57,488 bases of DNA from JAUMBM01 sp964441755 (GTDB taxonomy: Bacteria; Bacteroidota; Bacteroidia; Chitinophagales; Saprospiraceae). Shown one piece after another: positions 34,821 to 45,100 of this stretch. The DNA lies in the NCBI GenBank assembly GCA_964441755.1, contig CAYTVG010000022.1, positions 1-57,488 on the forward strand, given 5' to 3'. The notes beneath the pieces were generated by a model. It was given only the letters and a program-made list of their open reading frames with translations, had not been told where the DNA came from and searched no databases. The stretch's first letter is position 1. The number at the start of each line of letters is the position of its first letter. The position numbers and the translations under genes are program-made.

Positions 34821-35399
34821 GTGGAAGCAGCCAATTACAACCAGTTATTTGCCTTTTTTCAGGCTTTTCAGCCGCTGTCGCCAGCGGCCAAAGCGGCCAT
34901 TGCCACTATCAGCCGGCGGCAGCAGCTCGCCAAAAATGAAGAGTTGCAACCCATCGGCTACCGATGCCGCACGATCTATTTTCTGGAGACGGGCATCGCC
35001 CGCATCTTTTATTATAAAGACGGGATGGATATCACCGACAGCTTTGCTTTCGAAAATAACATCATCGTACGCGTCGAAAGCTTATTTACCGGCCAACCCA
35101 GTCGGAAAGGAATTCAGCTGCTTGAGGAGGCTTCTCTCGTGGCCATCGATGCCGACCGACTGCTGAAGCTGTACGACAGTTTCCCCGAAATCGAGCGACT
35201 GTTCAGAAAAGTGTTTGAAGCCAACCATGTAGAGACAGTCACCCGCATTGAAAGCATACAATTTCACGCAGCCGAAGAGCGCTACAAAGCTCTGCTGGCA
35301 GAAAAACCCGACCTCATCAGGCGGGTGCCGCTCAAGTATATAGCTTCCTACCTCGGTATCACACAGGTAAGCCTCAGCAGGATTCGGTCGCAGCGATGA
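34821..35399 (+). CDS. Crp/Fnr family transcriptional regulator
   Basis: The 192-residue product starts at GTG 34821 (VEAANYNQLFAFFQAF). Its first 115 residues form a cyclic-nucleotide-binding fold (RTIYFLETGIARIFYYKDG). The C-terminal winged helix carries the recognition helix LKYIASYLGITQVSLSRIR. Such proteins in Bacteroidota often lack the cAMP-contact residues, and I cannot identify a complete cAMP pocket here. It follows the TonB receptor on the same strand, so it may control it. Confidence 0.88.
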   Translation: MEAANYNQLFAFFQAFQPLSPAAKAAIATISRRQQLAKNEELQPIGYRCRTIYFLETGIARIFYYKDGMDITDSFAFENNIIVRVESLFTGQPSRKGIQLLEEASLVAIDADRLLKLYDSFPEIERLFRKVFEANHVETVTRIESIQFHAAEERYKALLAEKPDLIRRVPLKYIASYLGITQVSLSRIRSQR

Positions 35400-35405
35400 G
35401 GCGGA

Positions 35406-35447
35406 GCCATGTCTTATGGGGCAGCCGGCTGCCCCATAAGACATGGC
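35406..35447. terminator. 42-bp perfect palindrome between convergent genes
   Basis: The halves 35406-35426 and 35427-35447 are exact reverse complements with no spacer (gccatgtcttatggggcagcc at the left). It begins 6 nt after the Crp-like stop codon and lies 68 nt from the convergent fucosidase stop. No T tract follows, so it may be a bidirectional 3'-end structure or a protein-binding palindrome. Confidence 0.65.
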
Positions 35448-35515
35448 CTGAAGACGCGCTCGTGTCGATTTTTTTAAAAAAACAGCAAGCAGCCTGCTTC
35501 TACCCCTCCGGGCGC

Positions 35516-36919
35516 CTACAGCACCACTTTCACCACCGTGCAAATCGCATCCGGCTGTCGCTGCGGCAGCAGCAGCAGCCAGTCGCTGCCTTCTTTTTTT
35601 ACCGCTACCGCCTCCCCGCCCGACAGCAGGCTTGCCTTTTTTACCACACCGGCCAGGCCGCTCAGGCGCAGCCGCCCGTCCTGCGGCCAGTCAAAAACGT
35701 GCAGGTAGAGGATTTGGCTGTCGCCGGCCTGCTTTTGCGTGCAGCGGCCCCAGGCCGGCTGCGCAACAGGGCTGGCGGTAGTGCCATAGATGGCTTCGCC
35801 ATTGAGCTGCATCCAGCGGCCCAGCGTATCGAGCCGCGCTACGCTGGCGGCAGGGATGAGGCCTGCCGCATCAGGGCCTACGTTGAGCAGAAAATTGCCC
35901 CCCTTGGAGGCAATATCGACGAGGTTGCGCAGCAGCAACCCGGCAGATTTCCACTGGGTACCGAAAGAGGTATAGCCCCAGGTATCGTTCATAGTCATGC
36001 AGGACTCCCAGTCGACGCCGGGGATGCCGGTGGCGGGGATCTCCTGCTCCGGGGTGCCAAAATCGCCCGCATAAATGCCGCTTTTATTCATGCCCTGCAT
36101 CCCTTGCCTGCCTTTATCAACGCGGTTATTGATGAGGATGTCGGGCTGCAGTGCCCGCACAAACTGGTATATGTCTTTGCCCATCTCGCTGGTGTAGTCG
36201 GGGATCCACTCGCCGTCAAACCAGAGTATGTCAATCTTGCCGTACTGCGTCAGCAGCTCCCGCAGTTGCGGTTTGAGGTAGCTTTCTACGTAGCGCGGAA
36301 AGTTGGGGTTGGCACGTGCACCGCTGTCCTGTTGGTTGTAGTCGGGGGCAAAAATTGCCTGAGCATCGGGATGGTGCCAGTCCATGATGGAGTGGTAGAA
36401 GCCAATGCGTATGCCTGCCGCCCGGCAGGCAGTGACGAGCTCGCGCAGGATGTCTTTCTCGTAGGGGGTGGCATCGGCTATGTCCCACTGGCTGACCTTA
36501 GAGTCCCAGAGCGCAAAGCCGTCATGGTGCTTGGAGGTGATGACGATGTAGCGCATGCCCGCATTTTTGGCGATAGCCACCCACTCAGCGGCGCGGTAGC
36601 GGCTGGGATTAAACTGCGGGGCAAATTTTTCGTACTCCGCAATGGGAATGTCCAGTTCGTCCATAATCCATTCACCTATTTTGACGGTGCGGCGGCCGTT
36701 CCATTCGCCTGCAGGCAGGGCGTAGAGCCCCCAGTGGATGAACATGCCGAAGCGCGCTTCGCGCCACCAGGCCATGCGCGCATCGCGCGCGGCAGCAGAT
36801 TCTTGCAAAAAATCGCTGACCGGCGCCTGTTCGGCGGGCCGGCAGCCAACCAGGAGCAAGAGGGCAATGCCGATGGCTGTCAATCGCGCGCTTGGGGATG
36901 AAAAAAATGTGAGGAGCAT
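35516..36919 (-). CDS. GH29 alpha-L-fucosidase lipoprotein
   Basis: The 467-residue enzyme removes terminal alpha-L-fucose. The lipobox LLVGC (Cys26) predicts a membrane-anchored lipoprotein. GH29 hallmarks are WWREARFGMFIHWGLYALPAGEW, the substrate-binding HHDGFALWDS (about 131-140), FYHSIMDWHHPD, and the nucleophile Asp235 in ILWFDGEW. SKGGNFLLNVGPDAAGLIP follows in the late barrel. The last 80 residues form a beta-sandwich. No other polysaccharide-utilisation genes (SusC/D) are adjacent; a two-component pair lies divergently. Confidence 0.94.
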   Translation of the reverse strand: MLLTFFSSPSARLTAIGIALLLLVGCRPAEQAPVSDFLQESAAARDARMAWWREARFGMFIHWGLYALPAGEWNGRRTVKIGEWIMDELDIPIAEYEKFAPQFNPSRYRAAEWVAIAKNAGMRYIVITSKHHDGFALWDSKVSQWDIADATPYEKDILRELVTACRAAGIRIGFYHSIMDWHHPDAQAIFAPDYNQQDSGARANPNFPRYVESYLKPQLRELLTQYGKIDILWFDGEWIPDYTSEMGKDIYQFVRALQPDILINNRVDKGRQGMQGMNKSGIYAGDFGTPEQEIPATGIPGVDWESCMTMNDTWGYTSFGTQWKSAGLLLRNLVDIASKGGNFLLNVGPDAAGLIPAASVARLDTLGRWMQLNGEAIYGTTASPVAQPAWGRCTQKQAGDSQILYLHVFDWPQDGRLRLSGLAGVVKKASLLSGGEAVAVKKEGSDWLLLLPQRQPDAICTVVKVVL

Positions 36920-36968
36920 ACAGCAAAGTTGAGGAAGGGTGAAAAAACAGCAAGGAAAGCACTAATAT

Positions 36969-36995
36969 GCACATAAATAAGCAATATTTATGCGC
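36969..36995. promoter_or_regulatory. Inverted repeat between divergent fucosidase and LytS genes
   Basis: Arms 36969-36979 (gcacataaata) and 36985-36995 match at 10 of 11 positions around a 5-nt centre. It lies 50 nt from the fucosidase start and 94 nt from the LytS start, so it could be an operator for either. Its right side overlaps the shared 14-mer tttatgcgctgagg. Confidence 0.45.
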
Positions 36996-37033
36996 TGAGG
37001 CTAAAAGCTTTTCAGGATCACGCGGATAGGTGC

Positions 37034-37041
37034 TATTTTTG
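37034..37041 (+). promoter_or_regulatory. Putative -7 element of the LytS-type gene
   Basis: TATTTTTG matches TAnnTTTG exactly and is 47 nt before the ATG at 37089. No clear -33 TTG is visible upstream. Confidence 0.4.
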
Positions 37042-37088
37042 GTAATTCAATTGGATTACTCACAAAAGGGACCTCTTCATTGTAGCGT

Positions 37089-40052
37089 ATGTACTTCCAC
37101 GCAGCATCTGGAAAAGGGGGTGGCTGGCTGCTTTGCCTGCTGCTGTGCGCTCTGCCCGTATGGGTGGTGGGGCAAGCCATGTCCGTGGCGAAAGCCCGCG
37201 AGCGCGCAGAGGTCTTTCCGTATTCGGTCGTATCATTGGGTACCAACGCACGTCTGCCGCAAAGCCAGGTGGCTTCCGTGGCAATGCATCCGACGACCCG
37301 GGAGATGATTATTTCTACAGCCAAAGGGCTGGTAAGCTTTGACGGCAGAAGTGTTAATCCGTATGACGTGGGCCATGCCTACGACAGGTATATGTTTGGC
37401 CGGATGTTTAGCAGTCATCTGTATAATGCTCCCCTGGGACTAGGGATGAATGAGCTGGTATTGCTTTCAGAAAAACCGCAATCACTGGGGTATTATACGG
37501 CTGCTCACATTAAGGACGATGTATGGATAACAATGGACGAATGTGGACAGTTGCTGTGGCGTGAGCCGGCCACCAACCAATGGATGGCTGCAGAGACAGG
37601 ACTGAGCGGGATACATCATATCAGCCTCATGGGAAAAGATTCTGTGCTGTTGGGCGGACAAGGGCACACTTATCTTTACAACACAAGTAGTTGTACGCTG
37701 CAGTATTACGTAAAGGACTGTATCAGGGCCATCACCTACGATAGTTTGCGGGCGCAACATTATCTGCTAGGCGATAAATTGTACCGCTTGCAGGGCGCAA
37801 AAATGGAAACCTTAGAGCTGCCGGAACTCGCAGGCTACAGGATTCACGACCTGATGTTTGTTGAAGACCAATTGCTGATGACCTCCTCCTACGGATTGTT
37901 TGTTTGGGAAGGGACAAAGGTGGAACGTTACAGCGAGGAAGATGTACTCCCGACAAATTCACTCGATAAGCTGTACTATGAGCCTGTTTCGCAGGCGATT
38001 TTTATCGCCACAGGCGACAGAGGCCTGCTCCGCTTATTGAAAAAGCGGTTTAGAAGTTACATAAGGATCGGGAATGAACCCCTGGGTTCAAGCAGCTCTG
38101 TAATCGCCTGGCGGGAAAACCATGTTTTTTTTGGCAACCACCTGGATTTATTGGGTTTAGTGGGCGACAGCATTTACCGCAAAGCCACCGGGCTGTCCCC
38201 CATTTTTTCGGTGTCCCGGGTGGAGGATACACTCTTACTGGGCAGAGGGGACGGACTGCATGCTATGCTGATAGAGGGAGATAAAGAACTATTTCATTCC
38301 GTGCCTTGTGCGTGCTTCATAAGGGCTGTTCATCGCGACCGGCAGGGGAATTACTGGGTAGGAACTTCCGCTGGTCTCTGGAAAGGGGTGAATTTGCAAA
38401 AATTGGTGCCGGCTTTACGCAATTTTGAAAATGTCGAGGTGACGAGCATCTTTGAGAGCCGCAGTGGCGAACTCTGGTTCGGCAGCAGGGTTAATTTGGT
38501 CGTCATCGATAGAGATGGGCGCATCAAACATTATTTTTCGGCGCGGGAGCATTCATTTGCGCATGGTGTCAGGGCTTTTTATGAGGATGAAAAAGGGGGA
38601 ATGTGGATCGGGACATACGGGGGAGGGCTTCATTATTTTGATGGTAGCCGCCTGACAGCGCTAAGAAATATACCGGGTTACTTACTCGGGGATGATATCT
38701 TCACACTGGCACTCGATAAGCAGGGGTATTGGATTATGACTTCCAACGATGGTGTGCGGATGGTGAAGGAACAGGCAGCTTATGATTTCCTGAAAGGCAA
38801 ACTGGATTACTTGGTGCCCTATTATTTTGGTACAGATGCTGGGATCTATAACCCGGAGTTTAACGGAGGCTTTTACAATAATTATGCAGCTGTCAACGGG
38901 GAAGTATTCTATCTGCCATCTATCAAGGGAATGGTCAGATATGATGCCAAAAAACCTTTGTCGAGGAATAATACGCTTATGTTCAGGCAATTGTTGATTG
39001 ATGGTCAGGTGCACAGGGCGGTGAAAAATATACCAAGGGCTACCCGGTTTCTTGAGTTTGAATTTTCTGACCCCAGCTTCGATCCCTCAGGCAATGTCTA
39101 TTATCAGTACCGCTTGCTTGGAGAAACAGCCGAATTGTCCGCTTGGAGCGCTCCGCAAAAAAATTTATCAGTGGTTTTGTCTTACCTGAAACCCGGTAAC
39201 TATAGTATACAATTCAGACGTATCGATGCCGGCAATAGCCTGAATCCTCCTTACGAAACCTATGATTTTTATGTGGAATCTTATTTTTATGAAACCAATT
39301 GGTTCTATGCCTGTGGTACTATTTTTTTTAGCCTGCTGACCTTTGTCGGGGTAACTTTTTCGCAAAAAAGAAGGCAAAAAAGAATAGAGTATGAGTCTTC
39401 TATGAGAAATACGATCACAGAGATGCAACTGGGGGCCATTCAGTCGCAAATGAATCCGCATTTTATTTTCAATGCACTGAATGTGCTGGTGTACCTGATC
39501 AGCTTTTCTTCGGTTGATAAGGCTAGGTCTTTTGCCGTGTCTTTCTCTATATTATTGCGTAAAATTTTAGAGCAAAGTGCTAAAACCTTCCTGCCAGTAG
39601 CCGAAGAGATTGAGACCTTGCAGGCGTATATGCATATTCAAAAAGAGCGCTTATCTCATCCCCTGGTATTTGAAGTACATTGCCCGCCTGCACTGTACAC
39701 ACTCGAAATCCCTACTATGCTCATACAACCACTGCTCGAAAATGCAGTCATACACGGTATTGCACATGCCGATTGGCCCGGACACATAACATTGGTATTT
39801 GAAGAAATACCGGCAGGTATACGGGTTACAGTCTCCGATAATGGGATTGGCCGACAGCGATCACAGGAAATCAACGGACATAAAGAGCACCCGTCCAGAG
39901 GTATGGAGCTGATCAGGAAAAAAACAGAGTTGCTGCAATCTAAATATCAACTGGATGTAGCCATTGATATTAAAGATAATGAAAATAACAATGGATTTGG
40001 AACGGTCGTGACGATACAGATCACAGCCCTACAACTCCTGCAGGGACGGTGA
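37089..40052 (+). CDS. LytS-type sensor histidine kinase with large extracellular propeller
   Basis: The 987-residue protein has a signal peptide (about 10-29), then roughly 600 residues of Reg_prop-like beta-propeller repeats (for example GNYWVGTSAGLWKGV, GGMWIGTYGGGLHYFDG) and a Y_Y_Y-type domain (about 640-730, YYQYRLLGETAELSAW). One membrane span (about 738-760) precedes the histidine kinase. The kinase is of the LytS/YehU type: QMNPHFIFNALNVLVYL with the phospho-His near 790, and the ATPase motifs LLENAVIHGI and VSDNGIGRQ. It pairs with the LytTR regulator downstream. The ligand is unknown. Confidence 0.92.
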   Translation: MYFHAASGKGGGWLLCLLLCALPVWVVGQAMSVAKARERAEVFPYSVVSLGTNARLPQSQVASVAMHPTTREMIISTAKGLVSFDGRSVNPYDVGHAYDRYMFGRMFSSHLYNAPLGLGMNELVLLSEKPQSLGYYTAAHIKDDVWITMDECGQLLWREPATNQWMAAETGLSGIHHISLMGKDSVLLGGQGHTYLYNTSSCTLQYYVKDCIRAITYDSLRAQHYLLGDKLYRLQGAKMETLELPELAGYRIHDLMFVEDQLLMTSSYGLFVWEGTKVERYSEEDVLPTNSLDKLYYEPVSQAIFIATGDRGLLRLLKKRFRSYIRIGNEPLGSSSSVIAWRENHVFFGNHLDLLGLVGDSIYRKATGLSPIFSVSRVEDTLLLGRGDGLHAMLIEGDKELFHSVPCACFIRAVHRDRQGNYWVGTSAGLWKGVNLQKLVPALRNFENVEVTSIFESRSGELWFGSRVNLVVIDRDGRIKHYFSAREHSFAHGVRAFYEDEKGGMWIGTYGGGLHYFDGSRLTALRNIPGYLLGDDIFTLALDKQGYWIMTSNDGVRMVKEQAAYDFLKGKLDYLVPYYFGTDAGIYNPEFNGGFYNNYAAVNGEVFYLPSIKGMVRYDAKKPLSRNNTLMFRQLLIDGQVHRAVKNIPRATRFLEFEFSDPSFDPSGNVYYQYRLLGETAELSAWSAPQKNLSVVLSYLKPGNYSIQFRRIDAGNSLNPPYETYDFYVESYFYETNWFYACGTIFFSLLTFVGVTFSQKRRQKRIEYESSMRNTITEMQLGAIQSQMNPHFIFNALNVLVYLISFSSVDKARSFAVSFSILLRKILEQSAKTFLPVAEEIETLQAYMHIQKERLSHPLVFEVHCPPALYTLEIPTMLIQPLLENAVIHGIAHADWPGHITLVFEEIPAGIRVTVSDNGIGRQRSQEINGHKEHPSRGMELIRKKTELLQSKYQLDVAIDIKDNENNNGFGTVVTIQITALQLLQGR

Positions 40053-40275
40053 TGGGCGCTCCTCCGGGTTTCGATCCCGGTGAGAAAAATCTGCTGCTTT
40101 TAATGCGTTTTTGTATTTTTGAATAAGCATGGTTGTTATTGCATAACCTGAAAATTGAAACCTGCTGAAGAAGAACAAATCTTGCCGCTCCGGATAAATG
40201 CCAATCAGATGCTCGGCTTTGTAAGCAGCAACAAGCATGACTCCCATTTTTACAACTGATTATCAATAATGAAAC

Positions 40276-40974
40276 ATGTATATGGCGAGTTGTATCATCG
40301 TGGAGGATGAACCCTCAGGACAAAAATTACTGGAGTTACTGCTAAAGAAAAATTTCCCGGAGATTAAGCTGTTGGCAATTCTCGATAGTAAATCCGCAGC
40401 TATTGATTATCTGTGCCGCCAACCGGTTGATATCGTTTTTCTGGATAACCAAATCAAAGGGGGGAGTGGATTGGAGGTGGTCGATAGTACGTCCCATCTG
40501 TCAGTGTTGTTCGTATATGTTAGCGCTTATGCACAGTATGCCGTCGAAGCCCTCAACAGAGGGGCTGTCTATTACCTGCTTAAGCCTTTTCAGGAGGAGG
40601 CTTTCTGTGATGCCGTAGCCAAAGCCTTGCAAAAACTCAGCGAACGTTCACAGCTGCTGGTGCTGGGTACCGGCCGGCAGGATCTGGTAAAAATAGAGGA
40701 TATCGTCTTCATCGAGTCCTCAGGGCCGTATTCTACGTTTCACCTGAAAAACAAAAACCAGATTACCAATTCAAAAAACCTGGGTTACTATCAGACCAAA
40801 TTGCCAGCAGATAAATTTTACAGAATCCATCACTCTTATATCGTTAATATTCAATACGTACAGACAGTAAAAAAAGGTGTGAAAGCAGAAGTAGTACTGT
40901 CCGAAAATAACACCACACTGCCGGTTTCTCAAAGAAAGGCCAAAGCATTCTTTGCAGCCTTACATGCACTCTAA
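40276..40974 (+). CDS. LytTR-type response regulator
   Basis: The 232-residue protein has a receiver domain (about 5-120) with acidic pair Glu10-Asp11, phospho-acceptor Asp57 in VFLDNQIKGGSGLEVV and the conserved Lys in YYLLKPF. The LytTR DNA-binding domain (about 135-232) includes VFIESSGPYSTFHLKN, FYRIHHSYIVNI and LPVSQRKAKAF. It is 223 nt after the LytS-type kinase and is its obvious partner. Two in-frame ATGs (40276, 40282) are possible starts. Targets are unknown; candidates are the fucosidase or cell-surface genes nearby. Confidence 0.93.
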   Translation: MYMASCIIVEDEPSGQKLLELLLKKNFPEIKLLAILDSKSAAIDYLCRQPVDIVFLDNQIKGGSGLEVVDSTSHLSVLFVYVSAYAQYAVEALNRGAVYYLLKPFQEEAFCDAVAKALQKLSERSQLLVLGTGRQDLVKIEDIVFIESSGPYSTFHLKNKNQITNSKNLGYYQTKLPADKFYRIHHSYIVNIQYVQTVKKGVKAEVVLSENNTTLPVSQRKAKAFFAALHAL

Positions 40975-41431
40975 GCTGGCTGTCTCATAGCAATATATCA
41001 TCGGTTATTAAAAAAAACAGTCGCTTATTAAATAAAGCTGGTATCTCAATTACAGGATGTATATTTTTGAACTACATGAATTGTCGAGCAAGGCAAAGTG
41101 GTGTTTTGGGGTATTGGTATTTATGCCCCTTTAGTTCAGATGTGAACATACTATAGCTCAACTTTATCTCAAGCAGTTGGGTACGACAATCGATTTTCCC
41201 CCTTGATTCAACTCTTTAACAGAGTGAAGCAGATGAGTATGGCAGGAGGTCCCCCCGGCCCCCTGCCTTCCATCTGTCGATGGTCTCATCTTCAATAGTA
41301 AATATCAAAGTGCATTTGGGATTTTTGCCAGCGGCAAGAATTGGTTTCCTCTGCGCATTCCCGCAGTTTTGAAGGAGCCTAACCAGCCCTGAGGGGCTGC
41401 AAAAAAGTGAAAAATCACATAAAAGGGCTGT
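40975..41431. other. Non-coding stretch (457 bp) before the dockerin remnant
   Basis: The first half is AT-rich. A minus-strand frame at 41216-41485 (89 codons) shows no signal peptide, domain or convincing codon pattern and ends in the remnant region. I see no other gene. Its plain look and the broken gene next to it suggest decayed DNA. Confidence 0.5.
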
Positions 41432-41509
41432 TTGGGGCCTGGTGAGAAAATCCTGAATACATGCTTGGTATGTTTCATAATTCAAGTTATCCCGGTATTT
41501 TTTGGAGGA

Positions 41510-41900
41510 ATGAAAGCAGGGCAGGATTATCTTTCACGCCTGGATGTCAACCCGCTCAACGGGCTGACGACCTTTGACCTGGTGCTGATCAGCCGCCACA
41601 TCCTGAACATACAGCCGCTGGGCAGCCCTTACAAGCTGATTGCGGCGGATGTGAACCGTTCATCGACGATCGCGACGCTTGACCTGATTCAGCTTCGCAA
41701 GCTGATTCTGAACATCGACACGGACTTTGTGAACAACACGAGCTGGCTGTTTATCCCTGCGGACTATGTATTCCCTGTACCAACCAACCCATGGTTTGCA
41801 GCCTTCCCTGAGGTGCTGAACTACAACAACCTGAGTGCGGAGGTATTGGGAGCTGGCTTCATCGCAGTGAAAAGTGACCTCCCCTGCCGGCAGCTTCACA
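41510..41900 (+). pseudogene. Truncated dockerin-like C-terminal module of a giant surface protein
   Basis: The reading frame (41432-41920 overall) contains two dockerin-like calcium-binding helices, DVNPLNGLTTFDLVLISRHI and AADVNRSSTIATLDLIQLRK, followed by NNTSWLFIPADYVFPVPTNP. In intact Saprospiraceae-type giant proteins this module follows HYR/Ig repeats and ends IAVKxGDVNxS before a sorting domain. Here it begins abruptly at KAGQDYLSRL without the preceding domains and, after FIAVK, shifts to unrelated residues and stops at 41920. Its GC-rich, CTG/GTG/ACG-biased codons resemble the giant gene after 54.29 kb. I read it as a fragment left by recombination. It is unlikely to be secreted as such. 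Confidence 0.75.
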
Positions 41901-41941
41901 CTATGAACGAGCTATATTAATGTGATAGATTTGGGTTTTGG

Positions 41942-41967
41942 GAGCGGGGCGCAAGCCCCGCTCTTTT
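41942..41967 (+). terminator. Intrinsic terminator after the dockerin remnant
   Basis: A perfect 9-bp stem (gagcggggc at 41942-41950 with 41955-41963) and a gcaa tetraloop is followed by tttt. It is probably the authentic terminator that once served the intact gene. Confidence 0.8.
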
Positions 41968-42192
41968 ATACCAACCGCTGTACATAGCTAGTTGATCCAT
42001 ATCATTATGAGGCTTATTAACGAAACAACCCTTGGTGAGTAGAACAAATAAGAGGTGATGAAGGGGACGTGTACTAATAACTACCTTGGTGGGTAAAAGG
42101 TACTCAGGTGATAATATATAAATTTCGATGCGCTGATTAATTTCGATTGATTTTCCCCGCGATTGATGACTAATTTGGCATCTCCGGGAGGA

Positions 42193-45100
42193 TCATAAAG
42201 GAGGGGAGGTGGGTTTGTTTTTTAATTTTCTCCATTCAGAGGGCGAAAGCTGAAATTGTTTTTTGAAGGAAGAGGAAAAATGAGAGTACTCTTTGAAGCC
42301 GACCTTATAGGCAATCTCCTTGGTTGTCATTTGAGGGTATTTGCCAAGTAGCTCAGCAGCTTTACTTAGTCTGAAATTGCGAAGCATGCCCATAATGCCT
42401 TCGCCTGAAATATTAGATACTTTGCGGTAAAGCTGGGATTTGCTGATGTTTAGTAAAGTAGCAAGTTCAACTGCATCAAAATTTTCTGAAGTGTAATTTT
42501 TTTCGAAAAAATCTAATATTTGTTGTATAAACATATCGTTATGAACGATACTGTCAGGGCTGAAAGAAGCGGGCATGGAATCATCTTTCGGAAGAACCCT
42601 GCCTCCGCTTGTAATTGAGGCATATCGCACTTTCCAGAGCTGCTGGAGTTTATAGAGATTATGGAGAACTATAATTAATTCTTGTTCATGGAAAGGCTTG
42701 CCAATATAGACATCGACACCTTGTTGTTGTCCCTTTAGTCTGTCTTGTACCTCATGTTTAGCACTGAGCATAACTACGGGTATATGGCTGGTGAGTGGAT
42801 TCGATTTCAATTTTGCTGTCATTTCTACACCATCCATGACGGGCATCATGGCATCAGTAAGAATCAGATCAGGAATTTCTTCAATTGCTATTTTCAAACC
42901 TTCAAGACCGTTTTTGGCGACAATTGGTTGAAAATAAGGTTGTAGAACTGATTTTAGATAAGATTGAATCGTGGGGTGATCGTCTACGATGAGGACACTA
43001 GGAGCATCTGCACCAGCCTTGTTAGTTGCGATAATCCAATTGCTAACGCCCGGATTATTTGTCTTTTCATCGACATCATGTATTTGGGCGCCCGCCGGAG
43101 CTTTGACGGGAAGGAGAAGTGAAAAGATAGTACCCTTGCCTGGTGTACTGTCGACAGAGATTTCGGCATGGAGAATCTCTGCTAGTTCTTTGACAAAAGA
43201 CAATCCCAGACCAAAATTGTAAGAGGGATTTTCCTCTTCAAATATACGATAGTATCTGTTGAAAATCTGGGGGAGCTTATCAGGTGGGATACCCTGCCCG
43301 GTATCTGCGATGCTTATTAGAATCCTGTCATCAGATGTAGGCTTCACAGCGATAGTTATACGGCCATCGGCAGGTGTGTATCTTATGGCATTGGACAGAA
43401 TATTGTTGATAATGTACTGTACTCTTAACGGGTCTAGATCCATGTAATAAGATGGGAGTGTGTAGGTAGTAATTAAATTTATTTTATTGATTTCCAGTGT
43501 GTTTTTGTATGATTTGATGATTTTGTTGAGCAGGCTGATGAAATCTCGATGTTCGTAATGAGGCTGAATGGTTTTGTCCTGAAGCCTGGTGACATCGATG
43601 AGTTCATTAATAAGATAAAGCATATTATTACCTTCCTGAATAATGGCATCGGGGTAGGCTGTATCATCTATAGTTTTCTGGCCTCGTAACCTTTGACTAG
43701 CCCCCATGATAATCGTGAGGGGGGTTTTAAACTCATGAGCAATATAGGCAAAGAACCGATTTTTAAAATTATCTATAGACTTGAGTCGCTCCATCTCCTG
43801 TCGATTCATATCAGCTTCGAACCTGAGCGTCATCCTCTTACGTTGATATCGGATGAAGTTCCATAGAATAAAAACGAACAATAGTACATAAAAAATCCAG
43901 GCATAGATACTAAAATACCAAGGCGGGCTGACATATATAGGGAGATATAGAGTGCTTGCATCTGACCACGTACCGGAGAAACTTATGGCTTGTGTCTCGA
44001 GCGTGTATCTGCCCGGGGATAATCTGACGAATTCAATGCTATGGCTATTACCCAGATAAATCCATTCTTCCTGCAGTCCTTTCAGGCGATAACGGTACTG
44101 TGTAGCTTCTGAAGTAGGCGCTGTGGGGACTGCAAATTTTAAAGAAATGAATTGATCATCATGAGTTAATTGCAGAGAATACCGATTGTTTTCATCAATT
44201 CGAATCTTGTTTTGGTCAATACCGACCCAAATAGGTTGTCTGCCAATAGTGATATCCGAAATACATAATTTACCGGAGTTTCGCGAGGATGGAAGCAGAT
44301 CTGGTCTAATGCGGATGAGACCGTTGTTACTACCTAGCAAAATGGTTTTGGAATTTGTTTTTAGGATGGCGGCCGCGTTGACATTAATTTGGGGAATATG
44401 GCTCAGATTGCTATAGTCGACAAAAGCATTAGTAGCGGGCAGATAATGGAAGATACCTTTCTCGGTTGTCAACCACAGGTTACCTTTGCTGTCAGGAACG
44501 ATACTGGTAACTACGTTAAATCGATGATTATTTGTGTTTGTAACATATTGAAGCTCCTCACTTCGAATGTTAAATTTGGCCAGCCCACCCGAAAGCGTTC
44601 CGAGCCAAAGTAAATCGGGATGAACGGGATCTGGGTATACGCTAAAAATATAGCTGCTTCTAAAAACTGGCTCACCTTTCAGGCCGTTGTGAAAAGCTTT
44701 AAAGACAGGCCTTTTGCCGGAGGGATCAACCATAACGAGACCTGCATCCCCGGCGATCCATATACGACCGTTGTTATCCTCTGCGATACAGCGGGAGACT
44801 TCCTGCCCATTATGGTTATTGGCTGGAAACAGATAGCCAAGATTCCAATAGTTGATCGATTGCGAAGCAGGTTGATACCGCAGTAATCCATTACCCACCC
44901 CTGCGAGCCAAATATTGCCTTGAGAGTCCTTAAAAAAGGCATGTGGATGCTCGGCATAGGCTTTTAGCTTTTTGATGTGATATATTTTATTTTGGCGTAA
45001 GTCAAATCTGGCAAAGACGGCCTGTTGAGCTGCCTGAGAGATTACGAGATAAATATTATGGCTGTTGGGATCGTAGAAGGATGAATTTACGGATTCGCCG

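Noticed and set aside
34821..35399. Regulator assigned specifically as cAMP-responsive Crp
   Set aside because: The family is clear, but a complete cAMP-binding pocket cannot be seen, so only the Crp/Fnr family is claimed.
35396..36901. Plus-strand frame of 501 codons opposite the fucosidase
   Set aside because: High GC at third positions creates the long antisense frame; the minus strand encodes a complete GH29 enzyme.
40061..40083. Hairpin ccggg/cccgg between the LytS-type and LytTR genes as terminator
   Set aside because: The stem is only 5 bp and lacks a T tract; the two genes are expected to be co-expressed.
41216..41485. Minus-strand frame of 89 codons before the dockerin remnant
   Set aside because: No family resemblance, promoter or codon pattern that I can support; it could be decayed sequence.
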